A stretch of DNA of 64,000 nucleotides from Orychophragmus violaceus (Eukaryota > Streptophyta > Magnoliopsida > Brassicales > Brassicaceae), in assembly GCA_030180135.1 (NCBI GenBank), contig CM058235.1, positions 14,904,720 to 14,968,719 on the forward strand, read 5' to 3'. Within the stretch, counting starts at the first letter, position 1. The number at the start of each line of letters is the position of its first letter. The notes beneath the pieces were generated by a model. The model saw only the letters and a program-made list of their open reading frames with translations, was not told the origin of the DNA and ran no database searches. A program made the position numbers and the translations under genes. Shown piece by piece: positions 1-10,600 of this stretch.

Positions 1-993
1 AAATAAGATAACAAATTGACTATGGTTTTGACTAGTAACATTGGAGTATTAAACTACTAGTAACTAAAAGAAGTAGTACTAATTAGAAGTAATTTAGCTA
101 ATGCCAAAAACATATTTTTTTGGTAATGGCATAATAATAGCAAAACATGATAGTATTTGAGAAACACGACAAATACCATTAATTAAGGCCACAACAAAAT
201 ACAATTATTGATCTTCAAAAGCAGTAAAACAAATTAAAACCATTAACGTGTAAAAAAATGCTTAATACATCAAAAACAAAATCATTGTTATTCAGTCAAC
301 CATATATATTGGGTAAGAGCCAAAAAAATCCACAATTTGTTGTCGGTTTGTTTATAGCGAAAGTTAAATTAGTCACATGATGCGTTGCCTCAATACACTC
401 ATAGTTTACACGCTAAGTAATCCTTGATTTAGCATAAATTTATAAACACGTTCTAGCGACTAATCATTTGAAATTCTAGTGTGCACATGCGTTACATCAA
501 CTATAATTTATTGAGGCTTGAGGCTATCATCATCAGTAAGAATTTGAGAATTGAGATTTAACGAAGTAATCGGGTCGTCGTCTCTAAGTCTATTAGAATG
601 TTTATTAATTGGTAGTCAATATGGTCCTTCTCTTAGATGGCACACTCCAGGCTTTTGCCTCTTAAAAACGGATACACATACAAACATTATAATTAATCCT
701 GAACAAAAACCATTTGTAGAAGATTCTATAATGAAGATTTACGACACATGTATGATGTATCTACTTATACTATGTTCAAGATAGATAGTTTTATATTTGA
801 TATGCATAATCATGATGAGTCATGACAAACAAGTCTATTTATACCATGCTTAAAAGTTTTATGTTGTTTGACTTCATTGAACTAAAGTCGAATTCCATAC
901 AATATACAATCATTAGTGAATTTTTAATAATCTACTGGACCGATAAACTTTTCACAAGAGAACGAAACCTTTGACTAGTATTTATACTCGAAT
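1..993. other. AT-rich intergenic DNA, nothing recognised
   Basis: No reading frame here looks like a known protein. The only open frame (551-784) has no recognisable domain and a composition typical of random AT-rich DNA. Confidence 0.6.
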
Positions 994-1042
994 GAGTACT
1001 ACTGTACATTATTTGTGACAAAAAAAAAAGAGTACTACTGTA
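994..1042 (+). mobile_element. 23-bp retro-insertion with 13-bp target-site duplication
   Basis: The 13-mer GAGTACTACTGTA occurs at 994-1006 and again at 1030-1042. Between the copies lie only 23 bp: 14 bp ending in TTTGTGAC plus A, then a run of A. A poly-A tail flanked by a 10-15 bp direct repeat is the mark of target-primed reverse transcription, so this reads as a LINE or LINE-mobilised insertion truncated to almost nothing but its tail. A chance or replication-slippage duplication is the alternative. Confidence 0.65.
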
Positions 1043-1469
1043 TATTAAACTAATCTGAAAATAATAATCGAATTTGATAATGATGAGCTTTCTCATTCAC
1101 TATATCAGAGCATTTATTGAGCAATCAAAGATGCTAATAATGACCAGTTTGAACGTACCGACGCCGTATCTCTCAATCACGCTGCTTTGGTCTTTACAAA
1201 TTTGAGTGTGCATGGGCCAAAACACAATCTTTGACCATTGCATTACATTATTATTGTTATCTAGTGTATAAATGAATTAGTTAGTATGTACAAATGGCTA
1301 ATTGATTGATTAAATATAAACCGTATCATCTATAATTAATTATTAAATAAAAGAACATATTGTTTTAGTTAAGATTTTCTTTTTAATTTATGTGAAATTT
1401 GTATCAGAAAATATTTTTAGTAAAAAAAATATTATAGTTTATTTTGCGCTATACCAAAATTTTTATATA
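1043..1469. other. AT-rich intergenic DNA
   Basis: Simple AT-rich sequence with no coding or repeat signal I can name. A poly-T run near 1470-1479 begins the next element. Confidence 0.6.
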
Positions 1470-2330
1470 ATTTTTTTTTGTCAACATGAGTAACATTCAT
1501 AGATCAAAGCGTAAAATTACAAATGGGCCGAAGCCCATAACAATGAAACTATCCGAGCAACTCGGGTTACAAAAATAGTGGCTGAAGATTAGACCACAAC
1601 GTGTCAACTCGAGTTTGAAGACGGCATGCAACACACCTATCACTCATCCGACGAATCGTCGTGAGGCAACAGACTACCGTGAAGGAAAACGAAGCCGGAC
1701 CTCGCCAAACCTATTCACTGTAACTGCTAAGGACCACATACTGATTGAAGCTTCCCGTAATGACCATCTTAAATCATCTGCATCAAATGAAAAACAATCA
1801 CTGCAACTCCACCAAAGATCACCGAGGCCATGGAGACGCCGTCACCGTAGGTTCAAAGACTTAACAGATTCCATCAGAAGCATGTCCTCTAACGCAATGG
1901 CACGAAAGCGATATTAATCCAGACGAAACGGAGGATTCAGAACATAGCAAAGAAAGACCAGATATCAGATGGCGAGAAGAGAGAGAAGAAGCCAGATCAA
2001 AAGCGCGTGAGCAAGAGAAACCAACAAATTCCAACTAGATACGATAGATCGGACAAGTAAGCAAGTCATAGAAATCAACTCCTGCAATTATTGAGAGCAA
2101 GAACAAGAAAAAACACAGGGTTTGAGGAAAAAAGATCTCGGATCTAGACAAAGAAAGATGGAGAACAAACCGAGATCATAAAAAATCCAAAGCACATATA
2201 TTCATAGAAAAATGTGATAGCAAAATCGCGAATCGAGCTCCAATTTCTCTTCTGAAAAATAAGATCAGATCAAGAGAACAAATTTCCTCTTTCTAAAAGA
2301 GAGAAAAAGCGGCTCTAATATGATATTATA
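1470..2330 (-). mobile_element. Sadhu-like non-coding retroposon, copy 1
   Basis: Read on the minus strand, the element ends in GTTGAC followed by poly-A (poly-T then GTCAAC at about 1470-1485). It shares body motifs with the element at 6030-6915, for example the GGCCGAAGCCCA or GGCCAAGGTCC box near the tail, the block around CCATGGAG, and GCGATATTAATCCA. The size (about 0.9 kb), lack of a protein and poly-A tail fit Sadhu-type retroposons of crucifers, which rely on LINE enzymes. I could not find a clean target-site duplication, so both ends are approximate. The open frame at 1615-1917 lies inside the repeat and is not a gene. Confidence 0.5.
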
Positions 2331-2600
2331 TATAGTAATGTTAAATTTTATCAATTTACGTTTACATATTTGAAAAGATAAATTCATATATTCAGAAGAA
2401 AATAAAATTATATATTCATCCATCACTAATCTCTTTTAGATGTCGTTCTTTTTAAAAGCTTGACGGTAGAAATTTGGAAACTTTGGAAAGAAGTAGCAAG
2501 TGGTAATAATAAATAGAGAGCTTAAAAATTCTGCAGCTTAATAATTTTTTTTTTGTCTTTGCATTTTATAAAAAAAAAATGTATTAAGAGGCTTGTAATA

Positions 2601-3336
2601 CTTGGGTTCACCCCTAGATATGAATTCTTTTGTTCACCTCCACCTTTTCTAACCAATCAAATAATTCCACATAATCAAATATTAAAAATAATTAAAATTT
2701 TAAAAATGTTTTAAGAATAAAAAAATAAAAAACGAAAAAAAAATATATTTTATTTCGGACAAAATTTAAAAATAAATTTTTATAAAAATACTAAAACCTA
2801 AATCTTAATCTCTAAACCCTAAATTTTAAACCATAAATCCTAAACGATAATTTGAACCTAAAATATAAAAATTAAAACTAAATTCTAATCCCTAAATCTA
2901 ATATGTAAATCTTAAAAAAATAAAAAAACTAAACCCTAATCCCTAAACTCTAAACCCTTATCCAAAGAGCTTAAACTCTAATCCATAAACCCTAAACCCA
3001 AAGAGCTTAAACCCTATACCATAAACCCTAATCCCTAAACCCAACATGTAAAATTTTAAAAATAAAAAACTAAACTCTAATCCCTAAACCTTAAACCCTA
3101 ACCCAAAGAGCTTAAACCCTAAATCCAAAGAGCTTAAACCCTATACCATAAACCATAATCCCTAAACCTTAAACCCCAAAGGTTTACATTCAAAGGGTCC
3201 TTAAAATATTTGAATGTCTTTAATTCCTTAATTTTAATTTTATAATTTTATTAAAAAATAATATTATATGGCATATTTTTATTGGTTAAAAAAGAGAAGG
3301 TGAACAATTGGGTTCACCTCTAGGGATGAACCTAAG
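2601..3336. mobile_element. Inverted-repeat DNA transposon (TA target site) with telomere-like core
   Basis: The left end (CTTGGGTTCACCCCTAG) and the reverse complement of the right end (CTTAGGTTCATCCCTAG) match, and the similarity continues for about 75 bp, including TTGTTCACCT and AACCAAT. Both ends abut a TA dinucleotide (2599-2600 and 3337-3338), which suggests a Tc1/mariner-type TA duplication. There is no transposase, so it is a non-autonomous MITE-like element. Its middle holds degenerate telomere-like repeats. Confidence 0.6.
2806..3185. repeat. Degenerate interstitial telomere-like repeats
   Basis: About 380 bp of loosely repeated CTAAACCCTAA-type sequence, close to the plant telomere unit CCCTAAA but broken by AT-rich spacers and AAAGAGCTTAAACCCTA blocks. 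It sits entirely inside the inverted-repeat element at 2601-3336, so it probably moves with that element and does not mark a healed chromosome end. Confidence 0.65.
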
Positions 3337-3800
3337 TATTTTCTTTTTTTTCTTATGGCTCTGAGTCTTGTTTCTAAATGAGCCTGCACTGGGTTATCTA
3401 CCATTTTTCGTTGGTCTAGTATACAGGATCATTTCAAATTATATAGAAATTTAAGTAAAATATAAATAAAATTCATATTGTAATTAAAAAACCAAACCTT
3501 TAATTCCTAAACATATTCTCAATTATATAAAAGTTTTGTATCTAATCAGCATTTCAGTGAACTACGTATAAGTGATGTAATACGAGTGTTTAACAGCGAC
3601 ATGCTAAAAACAAAAATAGTGCCCCTCATGCTCGTGACATATCGCTTATTATCCTAATGCCATTTGATCTTAATCACTTCTACGGGGCGGGGATGGGGAA
3701 GTTTGATAAGCTCTTTGTTGTGTTTACATATAGGTGATGTTCTTTTGTGTGTTGAGAAACTGCATCTAATTGCAAAAATAAGATGTTCTTCTTCTACTGG
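3337..3800. other. AT-rich intergenic DNA
   Basis: No coding signal, and no inverted or direct repeats beyond the two elements on either side. Confidence 0.5.
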
Positions 3801-3809
3801 TACTTAAGA

Positions 3810-4625
3810 AATGCATCCAGATACAAAAAATCAGATATTGCATTCAAAATAGTTGGAAATTCTGGATGCATTTGAAAATTGAGTTGAGAAGCACCAAAGT
3901 GCGTCTTGATTACCAAAAATATAAAATACTCTCATTTTTTTTAAAATAGTATTTTTCGCTAAAACCATAAAATAGCGATTTCCCGCCAAAACAAATAAAT
4001 TTTGTTTTTCCACAAAAACCGCAAAAACCGCAAAATTGTGATTTTCTGCTAAAACCGCAAAATTGTGATTTTCCCCAAAATTGCAAAATCGTATTTCCCC
4101 GCCAAAACTGCAAAATCAAGGTTTCTTGCCAAAACTGCAAAATCGCGTTTTCTGCCAAAACCGCAAAATAGAGTTTTCCCACAAAAACTGCAAAATCGCG
4201 TTTTTCCACCAAAACCGCAAAATCACGTTTCGCATTTTCTCACCAAAACCGCAAAATCGCGTTTTCTCGCCAAAACCGAAAATCACGTTTTCCTGCCAAA
4301 ACCGCAAAATCGTGTTTTCCCGCTAAAACCGCAAAATCGCGTTTTTTCGCAAAAACCGCAAAATCGTGTTTTCCCGCATAAACCGTTAAATCGTGTTTTC
4401 CCGCCAAAACTACAAAATCTTTTTTTTTCCTTCAAAAACGTAAAATCGCGTTTTTCCGCTAAAACCGCAAAATAATGCATCCATCTACTATACACAAACA
4501 CACAAAGAAACATAACTACATCCGAATGCAGTTTTCAAACGCAATTTTTAAATGGACAAAAAAACTACATCTGGATGCAACATTCAGAAACTGCATCTGG
4601 ATGATGTTTCTAGACGCAGTTTCCA
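3810..4625. repeat. Minisatellite with flanking CTGCATCTGGATG motifs
   Basis: From about 3945 to 4475 there are roughly 19-20 head-to-tail variants of a 26-27 bp unit, consensus close to CCAAAACCGCAAAATCGCG followed by TTTTCCCG. The units diverge by substitutions and by 1-3 bp indels. Because the unit is near 27 bp, several frames on both strands stay open and give repetitive pseudo-peptides, which I do not treat as genes. On both sides (3811-3875 and 4505-4625) lie scattered copies, in both orientations, of a GCATCTGGATG-like motif. The whole 0.8 kb may therefore be one non-autonomous element. Confidence 0.7.
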
Positions 4626-5184
4626 GCTGAAGAAAATAACATAGCCATATAACATAAATTTGCTGCTGCTATCTTCAAATATATTTTTGTATTCTAAAAC
4701 AGGGTCATTCTAAAATAGAATTCAATTTTTTTTCAATATATTATTTATTTTAATATTTTGTTTTATTTTAATTTTATTTTATTAATAATATATTTCATAT
4801 ACATAGATATAATTTAATTCACTTATTTTATTATTTTACAAATTTCCATAAATTATTATATTATCTAAAATAAACATTTATAAAATAAAAAACAACATTA
4901 CATCAAACAAAAATAACAAAACTTAGTCCACTTTAGTTTAAATATCACAAGTACTATATTTTTTATACAAATGATCAATTAACTAAAAGTTAAATTATAA
5001 ATAATATTTAAAATTTTATCATAAAATAAGATTTAAAAATTAAGGATCATTTTACAAAATAAACTCTAATTATAAATTATTACTATAAATATTTATTTTA
5101 GATATATATAAAATATTTAAAAGTTAAATAATTATTTCAAAAAAAAATCAAGACTAAAAAAAAATATTCAAAAATAAAATTTAC

Positions 5185-5219
<35 letters not shown>

Positions 5220-5640
5220 ATATATATGAATATAAAAAGATTCGAGATCTGTGGATCTATATATTTTTTAAAGTTGGGATCTAAATCAAACTAAATTAAT
5301 TTTTCTTAGGAAAGAAGACATTTTCTTATTGACTTTGATCATGTGACTTCTGGGATTGTCTTATTAATCCTTTTTCAACCTAATTACTGATTTTTAGTAA
5401 GTTTACATTATTTTAAAATGAAAAATAAAATAAAAATTTAAAATTTTATTCTAAAATATAGTTTAAAGGAGAAATAGAGTAGATTTGTAAATGTTTCTAA
5501 AGACTGTTACTATAATAACACAACTAGAATTTTTTTTTTTCAGCTAGCAATTAATTATTACAAAACAACAAGTTGTATATAGTTTAGTAGTTTGGTGTAA
5601 GTGTTGGTTTTAATATTCCTAGTTTGTGTTCCGGTGAAAT
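4626..5640. other. Very AT-rich intergenic DNA
   Basis: About 1 kb of sequence dominated by A and T with no coding signal. It includes an uninterrupted (TA)n microsatellite at about 5187-5217. Confidence 0.6.
5187..5217. repeat. (TA)n microsatellite
   Basis: About 15 uninterrupted TA dinucleotides. Confidence 0.9.
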
Positions 5641-5651
5641 TTTTTTTGTTA

Positions 5652-5919
5652 GAGCATCTATATCAGTTAGAACTTCATTTTAAAAGTTTCAACAATTTAA
5701 TTTATTATTTAGTTATATAACTTAAAATAAAATTAAAGAAAAATTTGAACCAATTAAATAATGATACATGTATGTATTGTGAGGTTCTCAAAAGTTTTTT
5801 CCTTATTAAATTGCTGAAAACCCTATTTCATTTTCTCTTCTTATTTTTTATTTTATTTTTTTAATTTTTTTAATTTTTTAATATTTTTTCTTAAAAAAAA
5901 ATCCTTAATGAAAATGCTC
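5652..5919. mobile_element. PIF/Harbinger-type MITE with TTA duplication
   Basis: A 268-bp AT-rich element begins with GAGCAT and ends with ATGCTC. It is flanked on each side by TTA (5649-5651 and 5920-5922). A 3-bp TTA duplication with a GAGCAT terminus is typical of Tourist-like, Harbinger-derived MITEs, which are common in crucifers. It has no coding capacity. The terminal repeat is short, so the family assignment rests mainly on the TSD. Confidence 0.6.
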
Positions 5920-5964
5920 TTAACACCATATAAATTATCAGTAAATGTTAATCCCTGCCGGGGA

Positions 5965-6929
5965 GATTAAGACTCATATTACCTTCAGATTAATTCCTAT
6001 TTTTGTCGTCTTCATATTACCTTCAGATATATTTTTTTTTTGTCAACCATTGATTAAAGGGTCAAAAGGCGGTAAATGTACAAATAGGCCAAGGTCCGAC
6101 AGAGAGGAAACCAACACATTACACAACGGCCCAAGAAGAGCCCACAAAGAAGAAAAGCGACACGCAGCAGAAGCAATACGTGGCGAACTCTGCGGGGAAG
6201 AGGGCATGCAATACGTGTCAGAGGAAGAAGCACTGCCGGATTCCAGTCGGAGGTCGTGGAGGATAACGCCGCCATACTACCCGGAACACTCTCTGGCAGA
6301 AGCGCAAGACCATTTGCCGGTCAAATCGCATCCCGAAGCGCCGATAAGTACCTGCATCAAAGAGAAGAACAGTAACAAGCAAACTCCGCCGGAATCAAAC
6401 CAGACCATGGAGGCGCCACCGTTGATGAGATCAGAGACTCATCGATTTCCATCAAAAGCTTTCCTCAAAGCGATGGATCAGCGACGATATTAATCCAAGA
6501 GAAAGGGGGATCGAAAGCGGAGGCGAGAGAGATCAGAAACTAAATCGGCGAAAACAAGAAAGGGAGCGCGACATAAGGGCAAAGCCCGGAAAACCAGAAG
6601 TCCAACATCGGACGAAAGCAGCCAGCCCTAAACATCAACATGACTTATTGGGAAGAAAGATGAAATATAAACACACTCAAAACAAAGATCCGATCGAAAC
6701 CCTGAACTTTATTACAGCTAATAGCATCGGTCGAAGATCGGAAGAACAAACCAGGAAAAAAAGATCACACCGATCTGAAAGATAAAGTTTGATAAAATCG
6801 AACAATCAGAAAAAAAATCCTGAATCCGAAGGTGCACCGCCGGCAAAAGATAGAAATCGGAGAGGCGGTGAGCCTCCGGTGCTCTCTCCATCGCAGAGAG
6901 AGAAGTCTCTTGTTGTTACCTTCAGATAA
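5965..6929 (-). mobile_element. Sadhu-like retroposon, copy 2, with 13-bp target-site duplication
   Basis: The element body is about 6030-6915. TTACCTTCAGATA occurs immediately left of the poly-T (6017-6029) and immediately right of the body (6916-6928). That is a 13-bp target-site duplication, so the insertion lies on the minus strand with its poly-A at the left. Next to the tail is GTTGACAAAA (minus strand), as in copy 1. The long open frame at 5945-6493 spans the junction and cannot be a gene. The target was itself repetitive: the motif ATTACCTTCAGAT also occurs at about 5977 and 6974, outside the duplication. Confidence 0.75.
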
Positions 6930-7688
6930 TTCCAACAGGCACGCATGCATATTACATTCTTTTTGCCGTACACGCATATTACCTTCAGATAATTCCAACA
7001 TGCAATATGTTTTTTTTTTCTTACAGTTAACACACGTAGTAAAAAGTAAATATAGAACAAGTGTTTTCTCCTTATCACAAGGTCCACGCGCATTCGAATT
7101 GTGAGTGACAACACACAGTGTGACAGAGATACACACCTATATGTAAACACACGTATGTCCGTATATAGCATAATATTCTCTTTTTCACGCGTCTGGAAAA
7201 AATATATCAGCATATATACAAAATGTAAATGGGTGGTAAAATTAGTGGGGGGCAGCTGGAGACTATGGAATATATCACATAATTAACTACTGCCACCAGT
7301 CCACCGTGTTGAACTTGAAGGTTTGCTCTATGCCCTTCGTGTTATTGGCAACACTTTGGATTCTATATCTTTCTCGTTATTGCTCTCTTAGAAAATTCTA
7401 AAGCTGAATCTAAGGCCGTTTTATTATTAGCGTTAAACTCATCCCATCAGGATTGAGAAAAGTTTTAGTTTAAGTAATGAAAGATTTGTTCCAAAAAAGA
7501 TTAACTTCGGCCACCTTAATCGTATATTTGACATAAAATCTTGCTTTTAAAGGAGAAAATAAGTTATATATTATTCTTTTTTTTATGAAACCAAATAGAT
7601 GATTAAGTTATATATATTCGAAAAAATGTTTATATATATAGGAGACATGTATAACATATTATGCGGAGGAATCTCCTTTTTCTTTAAG
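6930..7688. other. AT-rich intergenic DNA
   Basis: Holds one further copy of the ATTACCTTCAGATAATTCC motif near 6974. Open frames on both strands lack any domain. Confidence 0.5.
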
Positions 7689-10600
7689 TGATAAATTTGG
7701 GAGTTTTTGGATTGGAAGAATCTAAATAATTGAATAATATTAGGATACATATACCAGATTAGTTTACATAAATTAGACTATTGGTTAAAGATTTTTTTAT
7801 TTTTTTTGCGTTAATCATGTATATATATTATTAACATTTTTACATTGATTATAGATAATAAAAATATATAATTAATCACTTTTTTTTTAAATATGGTATT
7901 AAAGCGATAACAACTTTCTATTATTTTAAGTTTCAAGTTTTTTTCTCACTTTTTTATAAAGTTGAGCTATTGATCTTTAAAATGAATGCTCTTATCACTC
8001 CATCGATCTTCAATTTCATAATTCGTTTTGTATTTACAGAGATTGAACTCATTTAGCGTCTTTCGCGAATCTTTTTGTTTCAAATTCTTTTTTTCTTTTG
8101 ATCTTGATCATCGTCATTTCTTCTTTTATGGCTTGATATTTCTTCATTGATATCCATCTCTTGCAATGGGATCGCTTAATCACAGTACTTCGATACCGTA
8201 TAATCGACCTCTACTTCTTGATCAGTATGAAAATCCATACTCTTCACGCTTCAGATCATGCTGGCTGATCTTAGTTTCTGATCGGCTGGAATATGGTTCC
8301 GATTTTCATTTATGGTTCGTTCTGTATGGATGTCAGTAAATGTCCGCAACAAGTTTGGATTCATAGATGGTAATATCTCTAATCCTGCTAATGATCATAG
8401 AGATGATGGTTTATGATCTCGATACAATGATATGGTAGCGACTTAGTTAATGAATTATGTATCCAAAAAGATAGACCATAGTCTTTTGTTTATGTCAACA
8501 ACTGAGACAATTTGGAAGAATCTTATGTCATGATTCATGTATGATTATATGCCTCATGTATATGAATTGAACAAAGTTCGATTCAACAAGATTCTATGGA
8601 TGTGAGTAATTACTATATAAATTAGTTATTCTTTAGGAGGAATATAATAACTATATGTAGTTGCCTATATATACTTGTGGTAAATGTGAATGTAATGATG
8701 TTGGTTTGTGGGAAAAAATTCAGGAGAGAAGTAGGGTAACAAAGTTCTTGATGGGGTTAAATGAAGTCTATGAACAAACTCGGAGACACATGTACTTGTT
8801 CTGAAGCCAATTCCATCCATTGAAAATGTGTTCAACATGATCATACAAGATGAAAGGCAAAGAACATTAATCCTCCTTCAAGAGCATACCATGTTGCTTT
8901 CCAAACAAATATTTATGTTGCTCATGCCAATAATGGTAGCTATAATACTGAGGTCTATAATATTGGTCATTATTTTAATCCTTTGGAGAATTCAACTTAT
9001 GCAACGTCTTACGACAACTTCTAGTCCAAGCAAAAATCAGTGTGTTTTCAATGTGGTAAGATTGGTCATACAATTCAAAAGTGTTATAAACTCATTGGTT
9101 ATCCTCCATGCCATAAGATGCATCAGAAAATAGCTCAACAACAACAATTTCAGCCTCGTGGACAAATGCATACATGCTTTTCTCAAAGGTAGACTGGTTT
9201 TCCTTAAAGACCTCATGCAGTGCTATTGATGTAACATGCCCTATCTAGTATGATCATGCCACAAATTTTCATCAACGAATTTGGATCTTATCCAATTCAA
9301 CATGGATCAAGTAAAAGCTTTACTATCAGAACTCAACATTTCTATTCACCATCCAGAGAATCCGTCTCCTTCCTCATCAACTTTTATCACAAAAATGGTT
9401 TTATGACTTCTAATTTCCACACCTAGTACTTTTCAATCCCCTTTCCATCTTCTAGCCTTCGTCTAAATAATCACAATCTTACCTTTCAACATCAATGCCA
9501 TACTTCATTATCCTCTATTTTACCTAATGGTAGTTGGATCATTTATACATGGGCTACTAGCCATGTTTGTTCTGACCTATCAATGTTTAGTGAAGTCTTT
9601 CCTGTAATAGATGTAATGGTCTCATTTTCAGATGGCACTAGAATACCTATGACAAACACATTCACTATGAATATTTATTCACGATTAACTCTACATAATG
9701 TTTTTCATGTAGCTTCGTTTAAGTTTAACTTGATCAATGTTAGATTTTTATTGCAATGTGAAAAATGTTCTGGTCATTTTTACCTTACTTCATAGTAGAG
9801 AAGGTATCATTCATAATATTTACTTTTGGATTTTAATGCCATTTCAATAACTACATTATTCTGTGGATCCTTAGTGGATGGAAATCTTTGGCACCAACGT
9901 CTTAGAATCTTTAGTCTACCAAGTTACACCATATACTAAGTGTTTTAGATATGTCTAAATCGAGTCATACACATTATGAAGTCTGTCCTTTAGCAAAACA
10001 GAAAGCATTACCATTTGTCTAAAGTCCTTTTGAACTATTGCATTTAGATATATAAAGACCTTTTCCTGTAGAATCTCTTGAAGGCTATAAATATTTCTTG
10101 ACCGTTTTTGATGACTGAACTCATGTTACTTGGTTATATATGTTATGAAAGAAGAGTGATCTTACCATCATTTTCTCAGCATTCATAAAGCATGTTCAAA
10201 CACAATTTCATTTTGTCATTAAAACTATTTGTAGTCATATGTACCAAACTTAGCTTTTATAGATTTGACTTGTCAATATGGCATGATTTATCACTTCTCT
10301 TGTTCATATACGCCAAGACATAACTCTATTGTGGAACATAAACATCAACATCTATTGAATGTAGCTCGAACATTAATTTTTCAGTCTAACATTCCTTTGA
10401 TATATTGGTCGGAATGCACTGTTACTACTATTTTTCTCATTAACAGAATGTCACCCTTGCTATTGGATATATTGTCACCATATGAAGTCTTTTTTAAGAA
10501 AACACATAATTACTCTTTTCTACGTTCATTTGGTTGTTTGTGTTTTGTATCTAAATACACTAAAGATAAAACAAAATTTTCACCACGAACTGAGCCATGT

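Noticed and set aside
2806..3185. Ancient chromosome end or fusion point
   Set aside because: The telomere-like DNA lies wholly between the inverted ends of a transposon.
3945..4475. CRISPR-like regular repeats
   Set aside because: The units are contiguous variants with no unique spacers, in a plant genome.
3831..4513. Several open frames on both strands with Phe/Lys/Gln repeats
   Set aside because: The frames stay open only because the minisatellite unit is near 27 bp; opposite strands cannot all be coding.
5945..6493. 182-codon open frame as a gene
   Set aside because: It crosses the left target-site duplication and poly-T of a retroposon, so it is chimeric.
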